From positions 1 through 52,193 of the forward strand of contig CALFWZ010000098.1 of assembly GCA_937928405.1 (NCBI GenBank): a stretch of DNA of 52,193 nucleotides. The letters run 5' to 3'. Position 1 is the first letter of the stretch. Every line of letters starts with the position of its first letter. The stretch comes from an uncultured Saprospiraceae bacterium (GTDB lineage Bacteria; Bacteroidota; Bacteroidia; Chitinophagales; Saprospiraceae). Positions 27,957 through 35,810 of the stretch are shown piece by piece. The notes beneath the pieces are model-generated. The model worked only from the letters and a program-made list of their open reading frames with translations, did no database searches and was not told the DNA's origin. The translations under genes were made by a program, and so were the position numbers.

Positions 27957-28355
27957 GCTAATTAGCGTTAGAATAACAGATGCATAAGCAAATCTGTCAC
28001 TGAATACTTGGACAAAAATATCTAAGTAATGGTTTTTATTTGTCGCAAGATACTCGTGTTAATAAATTAGCCTCAAGGAAAAAATGCCCTAAAGGCCGTT
28101 CTTAAATGAGAATATTTCACTAAAATTCCCCCTAAAAAAGGGTTCCTAAGTTAAATTTCCAAAAAGTGCTTCTATCATTCCAAAAAATGGCCATGAGCCC
28201 TACCTGCAAGGTGATAATTACCTGAATTTGCAGCTCTTTTGAGCGTATAGGAACAACTTCTATAACAAATATAAAATCCTCTTACTATAATGCCAAATTT
28301 TTTGAGAATTTTTGTCTACGATTTATCTAATTTTTTTCTAATTAAAATAGATAAC
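27957..28355. other. 399-bp gap with a possible promoter and a hairpin, no gene seen
   Basis: No convincing ORF. It contains a good minus-strand promoter match (28266-28296) and an imperfect hairpin, CTGCAA-GGT (28204-28212) with ACC-x5-TTGCAG (28220-28233). A transcript from that promoter would run about 300 bases before reaching the 63-residue gene, so the stretch could hold a long leader or a small RNA. Confidence 0.4.
28266..28296 (-). promoter_or_regulatory. Bacteroidota-type promoter
   Basis: On the minus strand TTG (28296-28294), a 20-base spacer and TATATTTG (28273-28266), a full match to the TTG-N19-21-TAnnTTTG pattern. It lies just after the stop of the amidohydrolase gene and points towards the small charged-protein gene. 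Confidence 0.5.
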
Positions 28356-31300
28356 CTATTGTCTACAAACACATCCCGCCTTCATAAAACTTCTCGTATT
28401 TGGATAAAAAGGGTAAGCATTTCCACTTCCTTCCATTTCCCAATAGAATTTAGTTCTTTCTTTCACGTCTTTACCAACTTTATTCATGGTTTCCGCATCA
28501 TATAAATGTCCATTGGCCATAGTGTATTTTACAGATTCTGAATTTCGAATATCTTCCATTGGATCTTTGTCAAGCACAATTAAATCGGCCAATTTTCCCG
28601 CTTCTAGAGAACCAATTTCTTTACTCATTCCCAAATACGTAGCGCCATGAATCGTCGCCGCACGCAGTGCTTCAAAATTGGTCATCCCTCCTTGCACAAA
28701 CATCCACAGTTCCCAATGTGCTCCTAGTCCTTGTAGTTGTCCATGTGATCCTAAATGAATCGGTACTCCGGCATCCAGTAATTTTTTACAAGATTTAGCA
28801 GTCAGGATATGCCCGTTTTCATATTCCTTTTCAGGAATCATCACCCGGTGACGGGAACGACTATCCACGATGGGACGAGGGGTAAAACTCAGTAGTCGAT
28901 CTTTCTCCCAAACATTGGTATTCTGGTACCAATAAAACTCACCATTGACACCACCATAGTTGACAATCAAAGTTGGGGTGTTGCCCGTATTGGTCGCACT
29001 CCAAAATTTTAACACATCATCATAGAGTGGAGCAACTGGAATGTTATGTTCTACGCCCGTATGGCCATCAGCGACCATCGTCATGTTGTGAAAAAAAGTA
29101 GAACCACCTTCCGGATACACATTGATACCCAACTCGCGAGCGGCTTGTATCACTTGTTGTCGTTGTTCTCTACGGGGTTGGTTATAGGATTTGACAGAGA
29201 AAGCACCAAAAGCTTTTGTACGTCGCAACGCAGAACGTGCATCTTCTAAATTATTGATGACTGCCTTGAAATCTCCATCGGCTCCATAAAGAATGGTCCC
29301 GGTAGAAAAGATTCTCGGTCCTGTCATAATGCCGGCTTTAACCATTTCACTTTGGGCAAAAGTCATTTCTGAATTTGCAGAAGGATCGTGGGTCGTGGTT
29401 ACTCCATAGGCTAGATTAGCAAAATATTGCCAATGTTTTTGCGGACTTAATCCATAACGAAAGGCTCCTAAATGCGCATGTACATCCACCATACCTGGCA
29501 TAATGGTCTTTCCAGTGACGTTGATTACGTTCACATTGTCTTCCCGTGGGATGGCTACTTCATCAGCTTTACCAACAGAAATAATTTTATTTCCTTCTAC
29601 CACAATAACACCATCCTCGATGATCTCTTTACCTTTCATCGTGATAATTTTCGCTCCTTTCAAAACGGTGATACCTTCGGGCTGATCAAATTTTTGGGTA
29701 ATCGAAATTTTTACGCCCGCTGTATCCAACGGCGGAATACTATCTACGGCACCTTCTAAAAATAAAAACCGTTCTGTAAGCGCACTGGAAAAATATTCGT
29801 TGCCTAAAGTCCAATGTACTTTTTTACTATCATTAGACCAATGGAGATTAATGCCCGCATCTCGTGCTACCTGTGCCACCGGAAAAGCTTTCGTATCTGC
29901 TGATAGTCCAATGGCCTGACCCGGAGCGGGCATCGGAGCAATGTATACTTTAAATAGTTCTGTAAATGCAATCCATTTATTGTCAGGACTTGGTACAAAG
30001 GTGTTGGTATATTTTGTATTAAAAATAGTTCGCTCTCTGGTTTTATCGAGATTGATTTGTTTTAAACTCTTTTTTAAACTACCAAATAAATAACCGCCTG
30101 TTTGATAAAATATGGATTTCCCGTCCGCTGCAAAATAAGGTTGTTCCCCGTTTGGTGTCAAGAGCGTAGGGTCACTACCATTCGCATCGATTAGATAAAT
30201 TCCCGGTTCTTTGGTATGAACAAAACCTTGGTTCGTATTTCCACCTTCTTTGCGATAAACTATTTTTTTACCATCAGGACTAAAGCGAGGAGTTCGGTAG
30301 ATACCTTTGGTTTTACTTAATATGGAACTCGTTTTACTGGCCAGGTTCATCTTCATTAATTGCCCCAATTCTTCGTCATCCCAAGTTACATAAACAATGG
30401 ATTGTCCATCCGGAGAAAAGCTGGGCTCAAAAGCTAGTACGCCTTCTTTAGTGATCCGACTTGGTTTGCCATTCGGGACATTGCTCTGCCAGAGACTTCC
30501 GAGGGCGTTAAAAACGACGGTTTTTCCATTGGGGGCAGTGACTAGTTGTCGAATTACTTTTATATCAAATTCTTTGGGGGCCACCTCTTGTTCAAATAAT
30601 ACGGTTTCGGCAAACTTATGATTAGCCGTTACTTGGAAAGGAATGGCGGTGGCTTTTTTGGTGTCTGTATGAACACGCCAGATTTTCCCTTTCCCCCAAA
30701 TGACAATTTCTTTACCATTAGGCATCCAGTCAAAACCAGTATACGCACCGAAGATGGCCCAAGCTTCTTGTTGATCTTTGCTTAGTCCATCAAACAACGG
30801 ATAATCGTGCCCCGTCTCCAGATCGTGGATAAACAAAACCGTTTTTTCTCGTACTCTACGGATATAGGCCATGCGGTTCCCATCAGGAGCAATTTGGGGA
30901 CGACAGGCGCCACCAGGACCACCTAGTATTTTCTTTGTTTCACCCGTTTCCCGATCGTATCGAAAAATCACATAAATCTGTGTGTTGGGATCTTTATTGT
31001 ATTGAAAAAATCCACCGGGATACATATCTTCACTATAATAAACATAACGACCATCGGGAGATACAGCTGGTTCGTTGACGTCTTGTTGGTCATTTTTTCT
31101 TTTGGTCAATTGAATACCGTCGCCACCAGACTTATGATACATCCACATTTCGCCAGCGCCCAAAGAACGTTGGCTGGTAAAGTGCTTTCGAGCCACAAAA
31201 TAATCTGTCTTAGGAATCCAATCTGCATTATTGAGCAATCGGAATTTTTCTTTGGTAATTTGTTTGGCTTTGGAACCATCTGATTTCATGGACCAGATAT

Positions 31301-31628
31301 TATCGCCACCACCCGCATCGGAAGTGAATAAAATATGTTTTCCGTCAGGACTAAAACGAGGTTGCACTTCCCAAGCTAAGCCAGATCTCAGCGCCGTCGC
31401 TTTTCCACCACTAATCGGCATTTTATAAATATCACCCAATAGATCAAAAATGATATGCTGTCCATCTGGACTAACATCCAAATTCATCCAAGTTCCTTCC
31501 GTTAGGTTAAAACTAGCCTCTTTATACGTTCCAGGAGGTTGGTTCACATCCCACTTTTCGGTTTTGTCTTGAGCGGATAAAAAGGTCACAATAAAGCTGA
31601 AGATCAGCAAGCATAATTTTCTCATCAT
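28356..31628 (-). CDS. Exported amidohydrolase with N-terminal TolB-type propeller
   Basis: Large exported metal-dependent hydrolase of 1090 residues. A Sec signal (about 1-20, ending LSAQ) is followed by TolB/PD40 propeller repeats (about 40-560; DVSPDGQHIIFDLLGD, FSPDGKHILFTS, FSPDGKKIVYRK). An amidohydrolase barrel follows (about 650-1060), with the entry motif KTIMPGMVDVHAHLG (metal-binding HxH near residue 718), VEHNIPVAP, HLGSHGQLQG and GSLEAGKLADLIVLDKDP. The architecture matches periplasmic TolB-amidohydrolase proteins thought to act on peptides or cyclic amides. The position next to PxpABC hints at a link to cyclic amides or amino-acid scavenging, but a 71-bp gap with its own promoter argues for separate control. 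Confidence 0.92.
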   Translation of the reverse strand: MMRKLCLLIFSFIVTFLSAQDKTEKWDVNQPPGTYKEASFNLTEGTWMNLDVSPDGQHIIFDLLGDIYKMPISGGKATALRSGLAWEVQPRFSPDGKHILFTSDAGGGDNIWSMKSDGSKAKQITKEKFRLLNNADWIPKTDYFVARKHFTSQRSLGAGEMWMYHKSGGDGIQLTKRKNDQQDVNEPAVSPDGRYVYYSEDMYPGGFFQYNKDPNTQIYVIFRYDRETGETKKILGGPGGACRPQIAPDGNRMAYIRRVREKTVLFIHDLETGHDYPLFDGLSKDQQEAWAIFGAYTGFDWMPNGKEIVIWGKGKIWRVHTDTKKATAIPFQVTANHKFAETVLFEQEVAPKEFDIKVIRQLVTAPNGKTVVFNALGSLWQSNVPNGKPSRITKEGVLAFEPSFSPDGQSIVYVTWDDEELGQLMKMNLASKTSSILSKTKGIYRTPRFSPDGKKIVYRKEGGNTNQGFVHTKEPGIYLIDANGSDPTLLTPNGEQPYFAADGKSIFYQTGGYLFGSLKKSLKQINLDKTRERTIFNTKYTNTFVPSPDNKWIAFTELFKVYIAPMPAPGQAIGLSADTKAFPVAQVARDAGINLHWSNDSKKVHWTLGNEYFSSALTERFLFLEGAVDSIPPLDTAGVKISITQKFDQPEGITVLKGAKIITMKGKEIIEDGVIVVEGNKIISVGKADEVAIPREDNVNVINVTGKTIMPGMVDVHAHLGAFRYGLSPQKHWQYFANLAYGVTTTHDPSANSEMTFAQSEMVKAGIMTGPRIFSTGTILYGADGDFKAVINNLEDARSALRRTKAFGAFSVKSYNQPRREQRQQVIQAARELGINVYPEGGSTFFHNMTMVADGHTGVEHNIPVAPLYDDVLKFWSATNTGNTPTLIVNYGGVNGEFYWYQNTNVWEKDRLLSFTPRPIVDSRSRHRVMIPEKEYENGHILTAKSCKKLLDAGVPIHLGSHGQLQGLGAHWELWMFVQGGMTNFEALRAATIHGATYLGMSKEIGSLEAGKLADLIVLDKDPMEDIRNSESVKYTMANGHLYDAETMNKVGKDVKERTKFYWEMEGSGNAYPFYPNTRSFMKAGCVCRQ

Positions 31629-31657
31629 TTTTGGTTTAATTTGAAATTCAATACAAT

Positions 31658-31687
31658 CAAAGTTATAAAAATAATTGATTTTACTAA
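31658..31687 (-). promoter_or_regulatory. Promoter of the TolB-amidohydrolase gene
   Basis: On the minus strand TTA (31687-31685, one base off TTG), a 19-base spacer and TAACTTTG (31665-31658), a full match to TAnnTTTG. The -7 box ends 30 bases before the start codon at 31628. Confidence 0.5.
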
Positions 31688-31699
31688 CTAGAAAAGGGA

Positions 31700-32545
31700 C
31701 TAAGTGAAAATTATTTCTTGGCCTCCTCTCATTTGTGCTAATTGGTTTATCCCAGCTTCTGTAACAACTAAAACTCGGGGATATCCACCCGTAGTTTGGG
31801 CATCGCGCATTAAAACGATCAATTGACCAGCAGGGGTGAGTTGGACCACACCAGGGACGACAGGGGAGGTAAGGAGAGATAAGGAATGTTTGAGTATCTC
31901 TATCTTTGGCAATAACGGATAGGCCATGCGAGTGGCAATGGATGAAATAATAAAATTAGTGTTTTTTAAAATGGTTTGCTGCTCCGGTGAAAGTAAATCG
32001 AACTCCGGCCCAGGAATTGTTTTTATAGTATTATCTCTAAGAATTAAAGATGTTTTTAATCGAGCATTCGTTACTGGAAGTGGAGCGGTTGGTTCAAAAA
32101 AAAGCAAATCTCCTTTTTCAAAACGCATAGCAGGACCAAGTCCAGCTACAGGACTTACCGAACCGAACAATGTTTTGTTTTGGAAACCATTTTTAATACT
32201 AATATAAGTTCTAAACCCATCTTTAATGCTCCCAAACTTTAAGAGATCACCTGCTTGAAAATTAATAAGTCTGGGTTCTGCTAGCTTTTTTTTATTTTTG
32301 AAAATGGGGATTGGGGCACCAGCTAAAGCCAATTGTCCTTCGGCATGACAAAAAAGAGTTGGGCCGATTCCCGTAATTTCCAAGACTGGTAAATCCGGTG
32401 GATTGTTAAGTATTAAATTAGCACGTCGAGCAGATAACCGATCCATAGCACCGCCTTCTGGAATACCCCAATTACGGCCAATAATCCTTCCTTGATCTTG
32501 CAAAGAGGTAAATAAACCGGGTTGAATGAATTCAAGTTTATGCAT
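31700..32545 (-). CDS. pxpC: 5-oxoprolinase subunit PxpC (biotin-dependent carboxylase-like)
   Basis: Cytoplasmic subunit of the prokaryotic ATP-dependent 5-oxoprolinase PxpABC, which opens 5-oxo-L-proline to glutamate. It has 281 residues, near the usual length of the KipA/PxpC family. Recognisable segments are PGLFTSLQDQGRIIGRNWGIPEGGAMD near the N-terminus (read here in parts), LEITGIGPTLFCHAEGQLALAGAP, and TGGYPRVLVVTEAGINQLAQMRGGQEIIF at the C-terminus. Its start overlaps the end of pxpB by 8 bp, showing translational coupling. The older name KipA refers to its Bacillus homologue near a kinase inhibitor. Confidence 0.94.
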   Translation of the reverse strand: MHKLEFIQPGLFTSLQDQGRIIGRNWGIPEGGAMDRLSARRANLILNNPPDLPVLEITGIGPTLFCHAEGQLALAGAPIPIFKNKKKLAEPRLINFQAGDLLKFGSIKDGFRTYISIKNGFQNKTLFGSVSPVAGLGPAMRFEKGDLLFFEPTAPLPVTNARLKTSLILRDNTIKTIPGPEFDLLSPEQQTILKNTNFIISSIATRMAYPLLPKIEILKHSLSLLTSPVVPGVVQLTPAGQLIVLMRDAQTTGGYPRVLVVTEAGINQLAQMRGGQEIIFT

Positions 32546-33254
32546 CCGCCTCTTTGGTTTTTAAGATGGGAAGATGCGTGGCTGTCTTAAATTCTTCTAA
32601 AGTAATGGCCTTAAATTTTAAATAATCTCCAGGCTGAAAAGGAGTAGGAGGTATTTGGTTTGGATGGAATAATTCCACTTTGGTTTGTCCAATCAACTGC
32701 CAACCTCCAGGACTCGCTTGCGGATAAATGCCAGTTTGTTGTCCTGCAATTCCGACGGCTCCTTTTGGGACTTTTGTGCGGGGGGTCTCTTTACGCGGAA
32801 TAAATAATTGTTTGTCGAGACCACCGAGGTATAAAAAACCTGGTAAAAATCCTATAAAGTAAATGCGATAAAAAGGCTTGGTATGCAATTCGATCAATGT
32901 TTCCAAAGTCAAGGAAGTTCGATGGGCACATTCCAATAAATCAGGGCCTAATTTCCGATGATAGCAGACGGGTATTTCCCAATATTTTTTAGTTTCAACA
33001 ATATTAACATCAAAATTAAGGTAAGCATCCAGTAATAATTTTTTTAATTCAGCAAATGATATTTTGTTATTATAACGAATGCATAAACTGACATAAGCAG
33101 GATTAGTAGCCAAAATAAATTTACTCAAATTATGGGTAATGAATTTTTCAAAGGCCAATAACTCTTCTGATAGTTCAACTGAGATGTTGGCTGGCCAGGA
33201 AAGAAGTAAAAATTCCGCTCCTAATGATGCTATGGAAATTTTATATTTGCCCAT
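32538..33254 (-). CDS. pxpB: 5-oxoprolinase subunit PxpB (KipI family)
   Basis: Subunit of the PxpABC 5-oxoprolinase, 238 residues, cyclophilin-like C-terminal domain. Family marks are YRIYFIGFLPGFLYLGGL, PRKETPRTKVPKGAVGIAG and TGIYPQASPGGWQLIGQT. It overlaps pxpA by 14 bp and pxpC by 8 bp, so the three are one operon. Together with PxpC it is thought to phosphorylate and process 5-oxoproline bound by PxpA. Confidence 0.94.
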   Translation of the reverse strand: MGKYKISIASLGAEFLLLSWPANISVELSEELLAFEKFITHNLSKFILATNPAYVSLCIRYNNKISFAELKKLLLDAYLNFDVNIVETKKYWEIPVCYHRKLGPDLLECAHRTSLTLETLIELHTKPFYRIYFIGFLPGFLYLGGLDKQLFIPRKETPRTKVPKGAVGIAGQQTGIYPQASPGGWQLIGQTKVELFHPNQIPPTPFQPGDYLKFKAITLEEFKTATHLPILKTKEADA

Positions 33255-33969
33255 CTTCGTATTGCTCCCGTAAGTAGTTTAATATTTCAAGTACCTTGGG
33301 ATTATCGCCATGTATGCAAAGCGTATCAATCTTTAATGGCAATTTCATTCCTGAAATGGTTTTTATACTACCAGTTTGAATGATTTGTTGTACGTTTTTA
33401 AAGGCTAAGGTAGGATCTGTAATCAAGGCACTTGGTTCTATTCTAGAAAGTAACTGACCATTATCATGATAATTTCTATCAAGAAATCCTTCGCCCCAAA
33501 TGGTATAGCCAGCATGTTTTCCTGTTATTGCTAGTGTTGAATCTGGTGGGCAAAAAATCACCCATTCTTTGCTATAGTTTTTTATGACGGAAATGAAAAT
33601 TCTGGATAATCCCTCATCGTAAGCTATATCGTGATACAGTGCTCCATGTAATTTGATGTGGTGAATATTTGCTTTCAGTCCTTGTGCGATTCGCATAAAG
33701 TTACTGATCTGTGCCGCTAAAGTATCCCAAAGGTCAAGGGTGGATATATCCATTGTTTTTCTACCAAAATTTTCTCGATCCGGATAGCCAGGATGTAGAC
33801 CAATTAACACACCATGTTTTTTTGCTAGTTGAATACAATTGGTCATGGTCTCGTTATCTCCAGCATGTCCTCCGCAGGCAATATTTGCCGCTCCAATCAA
33901 TGGCATAATTTCCGGAGCAATATTAAATCCTTCGCCGAGGTCACAGTTTATGTTAAATGGTAGTTTCAT
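33241..33969 (-). CDS. pxpA: 5-oxoprolinase subunit PxpA (LamB/YcsF family)
   Basis: Subunit of the PxpABC 5-oxoprolinase, 242 residues, the usual YcsF length. Signature segments are INCDLGEGF at the N-terminus, GAANIACGGHAGD with the conserved His, LIGLHPGYPDRENFGR, IKLHGALYHDIA and the C-terminal TLCIHGDNP. It is the first gene of the pxpABC cluster. An array of GTTGAATG repeats begins 22 bp upstream of its start codon. Confidence 0.95.
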   Translation of the reverse strand: MKLPFNINCDLGEGFNIAPEIMPLIGAANIACGGHAGDNETMTNCIQLAKKHGVLIGLHPGYPDRENFGRKTMDISTLDLWDTLAAQISNFMRIAQGLKANIHHIKLHGALYHDIAYDEGLSRIFISVIKNYSKEWVIFCPPDSTLAITGKHAGYTIWGEGFLDRNYHDNGQLLSRIEPSALITDPTLAFKNVQQIIQTGSIKTISGMKLPLKIDTLCIHGDNPKVLEILNYLREQYEDGQI

Positions 33970-33990
33970 TTTTTATGAATTCTTTTTTTT

Positions 33991-34020
33991 GTTGAATGGT
34001 TGAATGGTTGAATGGTTGAA
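33991..34020. repeat. Octamer tandem repeat (GTTGAATG)3+
   Basis: Three perfect copies of GTTGAATG followed by GTTGAA, directly upstream of pxpA. It is the near reverse complement of the array at 34193-34248 (units GTTGAATG and CGTTGAAT), so the two arrays face each other about 170 bp apart. Confidence 0.9.
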
Positions 34021-34096
34021 AAATGATATTCCAAAATTTTAATTTTTAATTCCATGTATAATGATTTGTTGGGACTGTCCTGTCAAAATAAATTCT

Positions 34097-34118
34097 AAAC
34101 CTGTTGGCAAACAGGTTT
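34097..34118. terminator. Hairpin between the Nramp-like gene and pxpA
   Basis: A perfect 9-bp stem AAACCTGTT / AACAGGTTT with loop GGCA. On the plus strand it runs into TTTTT. On the minus strand, the direction of the Nramp-like transcript, the T-run is short (TTT, then AGAATTT). It may end or stabilise the Nramp-like transcript. Confidence 0.5.
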
Positions 34119-34192
34119 TTGAGATTGAACTAAATAACTCAAAGTATAAAATATTCACAATTGGGTTGTTCAAAGAAAATAAAATAATTTTT

Positions 34193-34248
34193 ATTCAACG
34201 ATTCAACGATTCAACGATTCAACGATTCAACGATTCAACGATTCAACC
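34193..34248. repeat. Octamer tandem repeat (ATTCAACG)6 + ATTCAACC
   Basis: Six perfect copies of ATTCAACG (34193-34240) and one variant ATTCAACC (34241-34248). The last copy covers the stop codon of the Nramp-like gene (34243-34245). Exact copies suggest slippage and a variable copy number. Confidence 0.93.
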
Positions 34249-35445
34249 AAACACCTTCCAAATTCCCTTGGCTCCTAAAAAACAGGCAAAAAGAAAAACG
34301 CTTCCTCCGAGCAAATTTTGCCAAAAGGTATTTTTATATTTTCCCAATAAATTTTCTTGATTCATTACCCATAATAAGATACCGGCGATCAAAGGCAATA
34401 ACAATCCATTAGCTATTTGTGCAAATTGAATTATTTCTAGTGGTTTGATTTTTAAAAAAGAAGACGCTACGCCTAATAATAATACCAACGCCCAAACCAT
34501 TCGAAACTTAGCATTATCCATTGAATTACTCCAACCAAAACATCCTGCTGCCACGTAACTCGCTGCCAGTGGTGCTGTAATGGCAGAAGTCAATCCAGCT
34601 GCAAAAAGTCCAATTCCTAAAAAGTTTCGGGCATAGGAACCGAGCAATGGTTCAAGTCCACGAGCCAAGTCACCGGCATTATTTAAGGTGGATCCAGCTA
34701 AAGGAATGGCACACAATAAAACGGCCATACTTACCAATCCTCCCAATAAAATAGCCGTGGCCGTATCAAATTTTACCGCAGGTAGATCAGCGGGAGAAGA
34801 CCATTTTTTTTGAACAATGGATGCGTGTAAAAATAAATTATAAGGGACCACCGTAGTCCCTACCAATCCTAATACTAGCCACAAACTTCCTTCTGGACGT
34901 TGGAAAGTAAATAATCCGGTAAGAATAGCACCCCAATCTGGGCCACTAGCTATGGCGGTAATCAAAAAGGAAAGGCTCATGACAAGAACTAGCAGGACAA
35001 GGACACGTTCTAAAAATTTATAATTGCCAATGTAGAGAATGATGGCAGCCATTAGCCCCAGGACAAGTAACCAAATTTCTCTGCCCACCGTTTCTTCTGG
35101 AATAATAGTCTGTAATCCCAAGACACCTCCGGTTAAATTCCCAGCTTCGTAGGCAGCATTTCCAATCACGATGGCCGAGAAAATAATGCCCAGCATCAAT
35201 TTTCTAAACCAAGGATTAGGCAAGGCTGCTCGAATTAATGCTGCTAATCCTTTTCGGGTAACCAGTCCGGCTCTTGCAGCCATTTCTTGTAAAACTATCG
35301 TAGCAATAGTCGAGATAGCCAATGCCCATAAGAGCGCGTAGCCAAATTTTGCACCTGCAAACGAACAAGCGGTAACGGTCCCAGGACCAATAAAGGCGGC
35401 CGCCACTAGTACGCCTGGTCCAATATTTTTTAAGCGATTTAGCAT
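34243..35445 (-). CDS. Nramp-family membrane transporter lacking metal-site motifs, candidate 5-oxoproline-linked transporter
   Basis: Inner-membrane protein of 400 residues with about 11 helices and the Nramp fold signature in helix 1 and helix 6. The usual DPGN motif of helix 1 reads GPGT here (residues 20-23 in FIGPGTVTA), losing the metal-binding Asp and Asn. The usual MPH motif of helix 6 reads VPY (200-202, TTVVPYNLFLHAS), losing the metal-binding Met. It is therefore unlikely to move Mn or Fe in the normal way. It is co-directional with pxpABC, 273 bp upstream. A similar Nramp-like gene (ycsG) lies with ycsF-kipI-kipA in Bacillus subtilis. Transport of 5-oxoproline or a related compound is a reasonable hypothesis. 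Confidence 0.9.
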   Translation of the reverse strand: MLNRLKNIGPGVLVAAAFIGPGTVTACSFAGAKFGYALLWALAISTIATIVLQEMAARAGLVTRKGLAALIRAALPNPWFRKLMLGIIFSAIVIGNAAYEAGNLTGGVLGLQTIIPEETVGREIWLLVLGLMAAIILYIGNYKFLERVLVLLVLVMSLSFLITAIASGPDWGAILTGLFTFQRPEGSLWLVLGLVGTTVVPYNLFLHASIVQKKWSSPADLPAVKFDTATAILLGGLVSMAVLLCAIPLAGSTLNNAGDLARGLEPLLGSYARNFLGIGLFAAGLTSAITAPLAASYVAAGCFGWSNSMDNAKFRMVWALVLLLGVASSFLKIKPLEIIQFAQIANGLLLPLIAGILLWVMNQENLLGKYKNTFWQNLLGGSVFLFACFLGAKGIWKVFG

Positions 35446-35545
35446 AGGGCTAAGGTAGTAATTTTAGATAAGTATTTAGATGACCAGTGGTAACTAAAAT
35501 TATTTTAGGTTTACACAAAAAAATGACCCATTGAAGCAGGAGAGT

Positions 35546-35715
35546 ATTGAAGTTGTTTAAGAATGTTCACAAAAGGCGAGGATAAGTGCTTGGATGTCAA
35601 GACGATGCAAATTTTGAGGTTCGTAGCCAAAGCTACGGTGCCGATAAATTTGTGAAGTATTGGCATTCAATGACTTAGCCGCAGCCATTGTGCTTCATTT
35701 TTAAACAACTTCATT
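35546..35715. repeat. 170-bp palindromic intergenic element
   Basis: A long imperfect inverted repeat. Outer arms: ATTGAAGTTGTTTAA (35546-35560) and its near complement TTAAACAACTTCATT (35701-35715). Centre: CGTAGC-CAAA-GCTACG (35622-35637), within one base of the midpoint. Intermediate parts also pair with mismatches (for example AAGTGCTTGGATGTCAA against the region TTGGCATTCAATGACTT). No ORF and no clear target-site duplication. It looks like a MITE-like or structured repeat. Confidence 0.75.
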
Positions 35716-35810
35716 AACTAAAAAATTTGTAAAAAGCATATCTCTGTTGTTTCATTATAAAATTCTGGATTATTGCTATATCTTTAGCGGAAAATCAACT
35801 AAATATACTT

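Noticed and set aside
34193..34248. Possible CRISPR array
   Set aside because: The 8-base units follow each other without spacers and no cas gene is near; it is a simple tandem repeat.
34061..34360. A 99-residue plus-strand ORF running through the ATTCAACG array
   Set aside because: Half of it is the translated octamer repeat (RFNDSTIQ) and its end is antisense to the Nramp-like gene; no known domain.
35541..35720. Target-site duplication around the 170-bp palindrome
   Set aside because: The flanks AGAGT and AACTA do not match, so transposition is not shown by the sequence.
35747..35786. Promoter for the sugar porter gene (TTG at 35747, TATCTTTA at 35779)
   Set aside because: The spacer is 29 bases and the -7 box has a mismatch; too weak to list.
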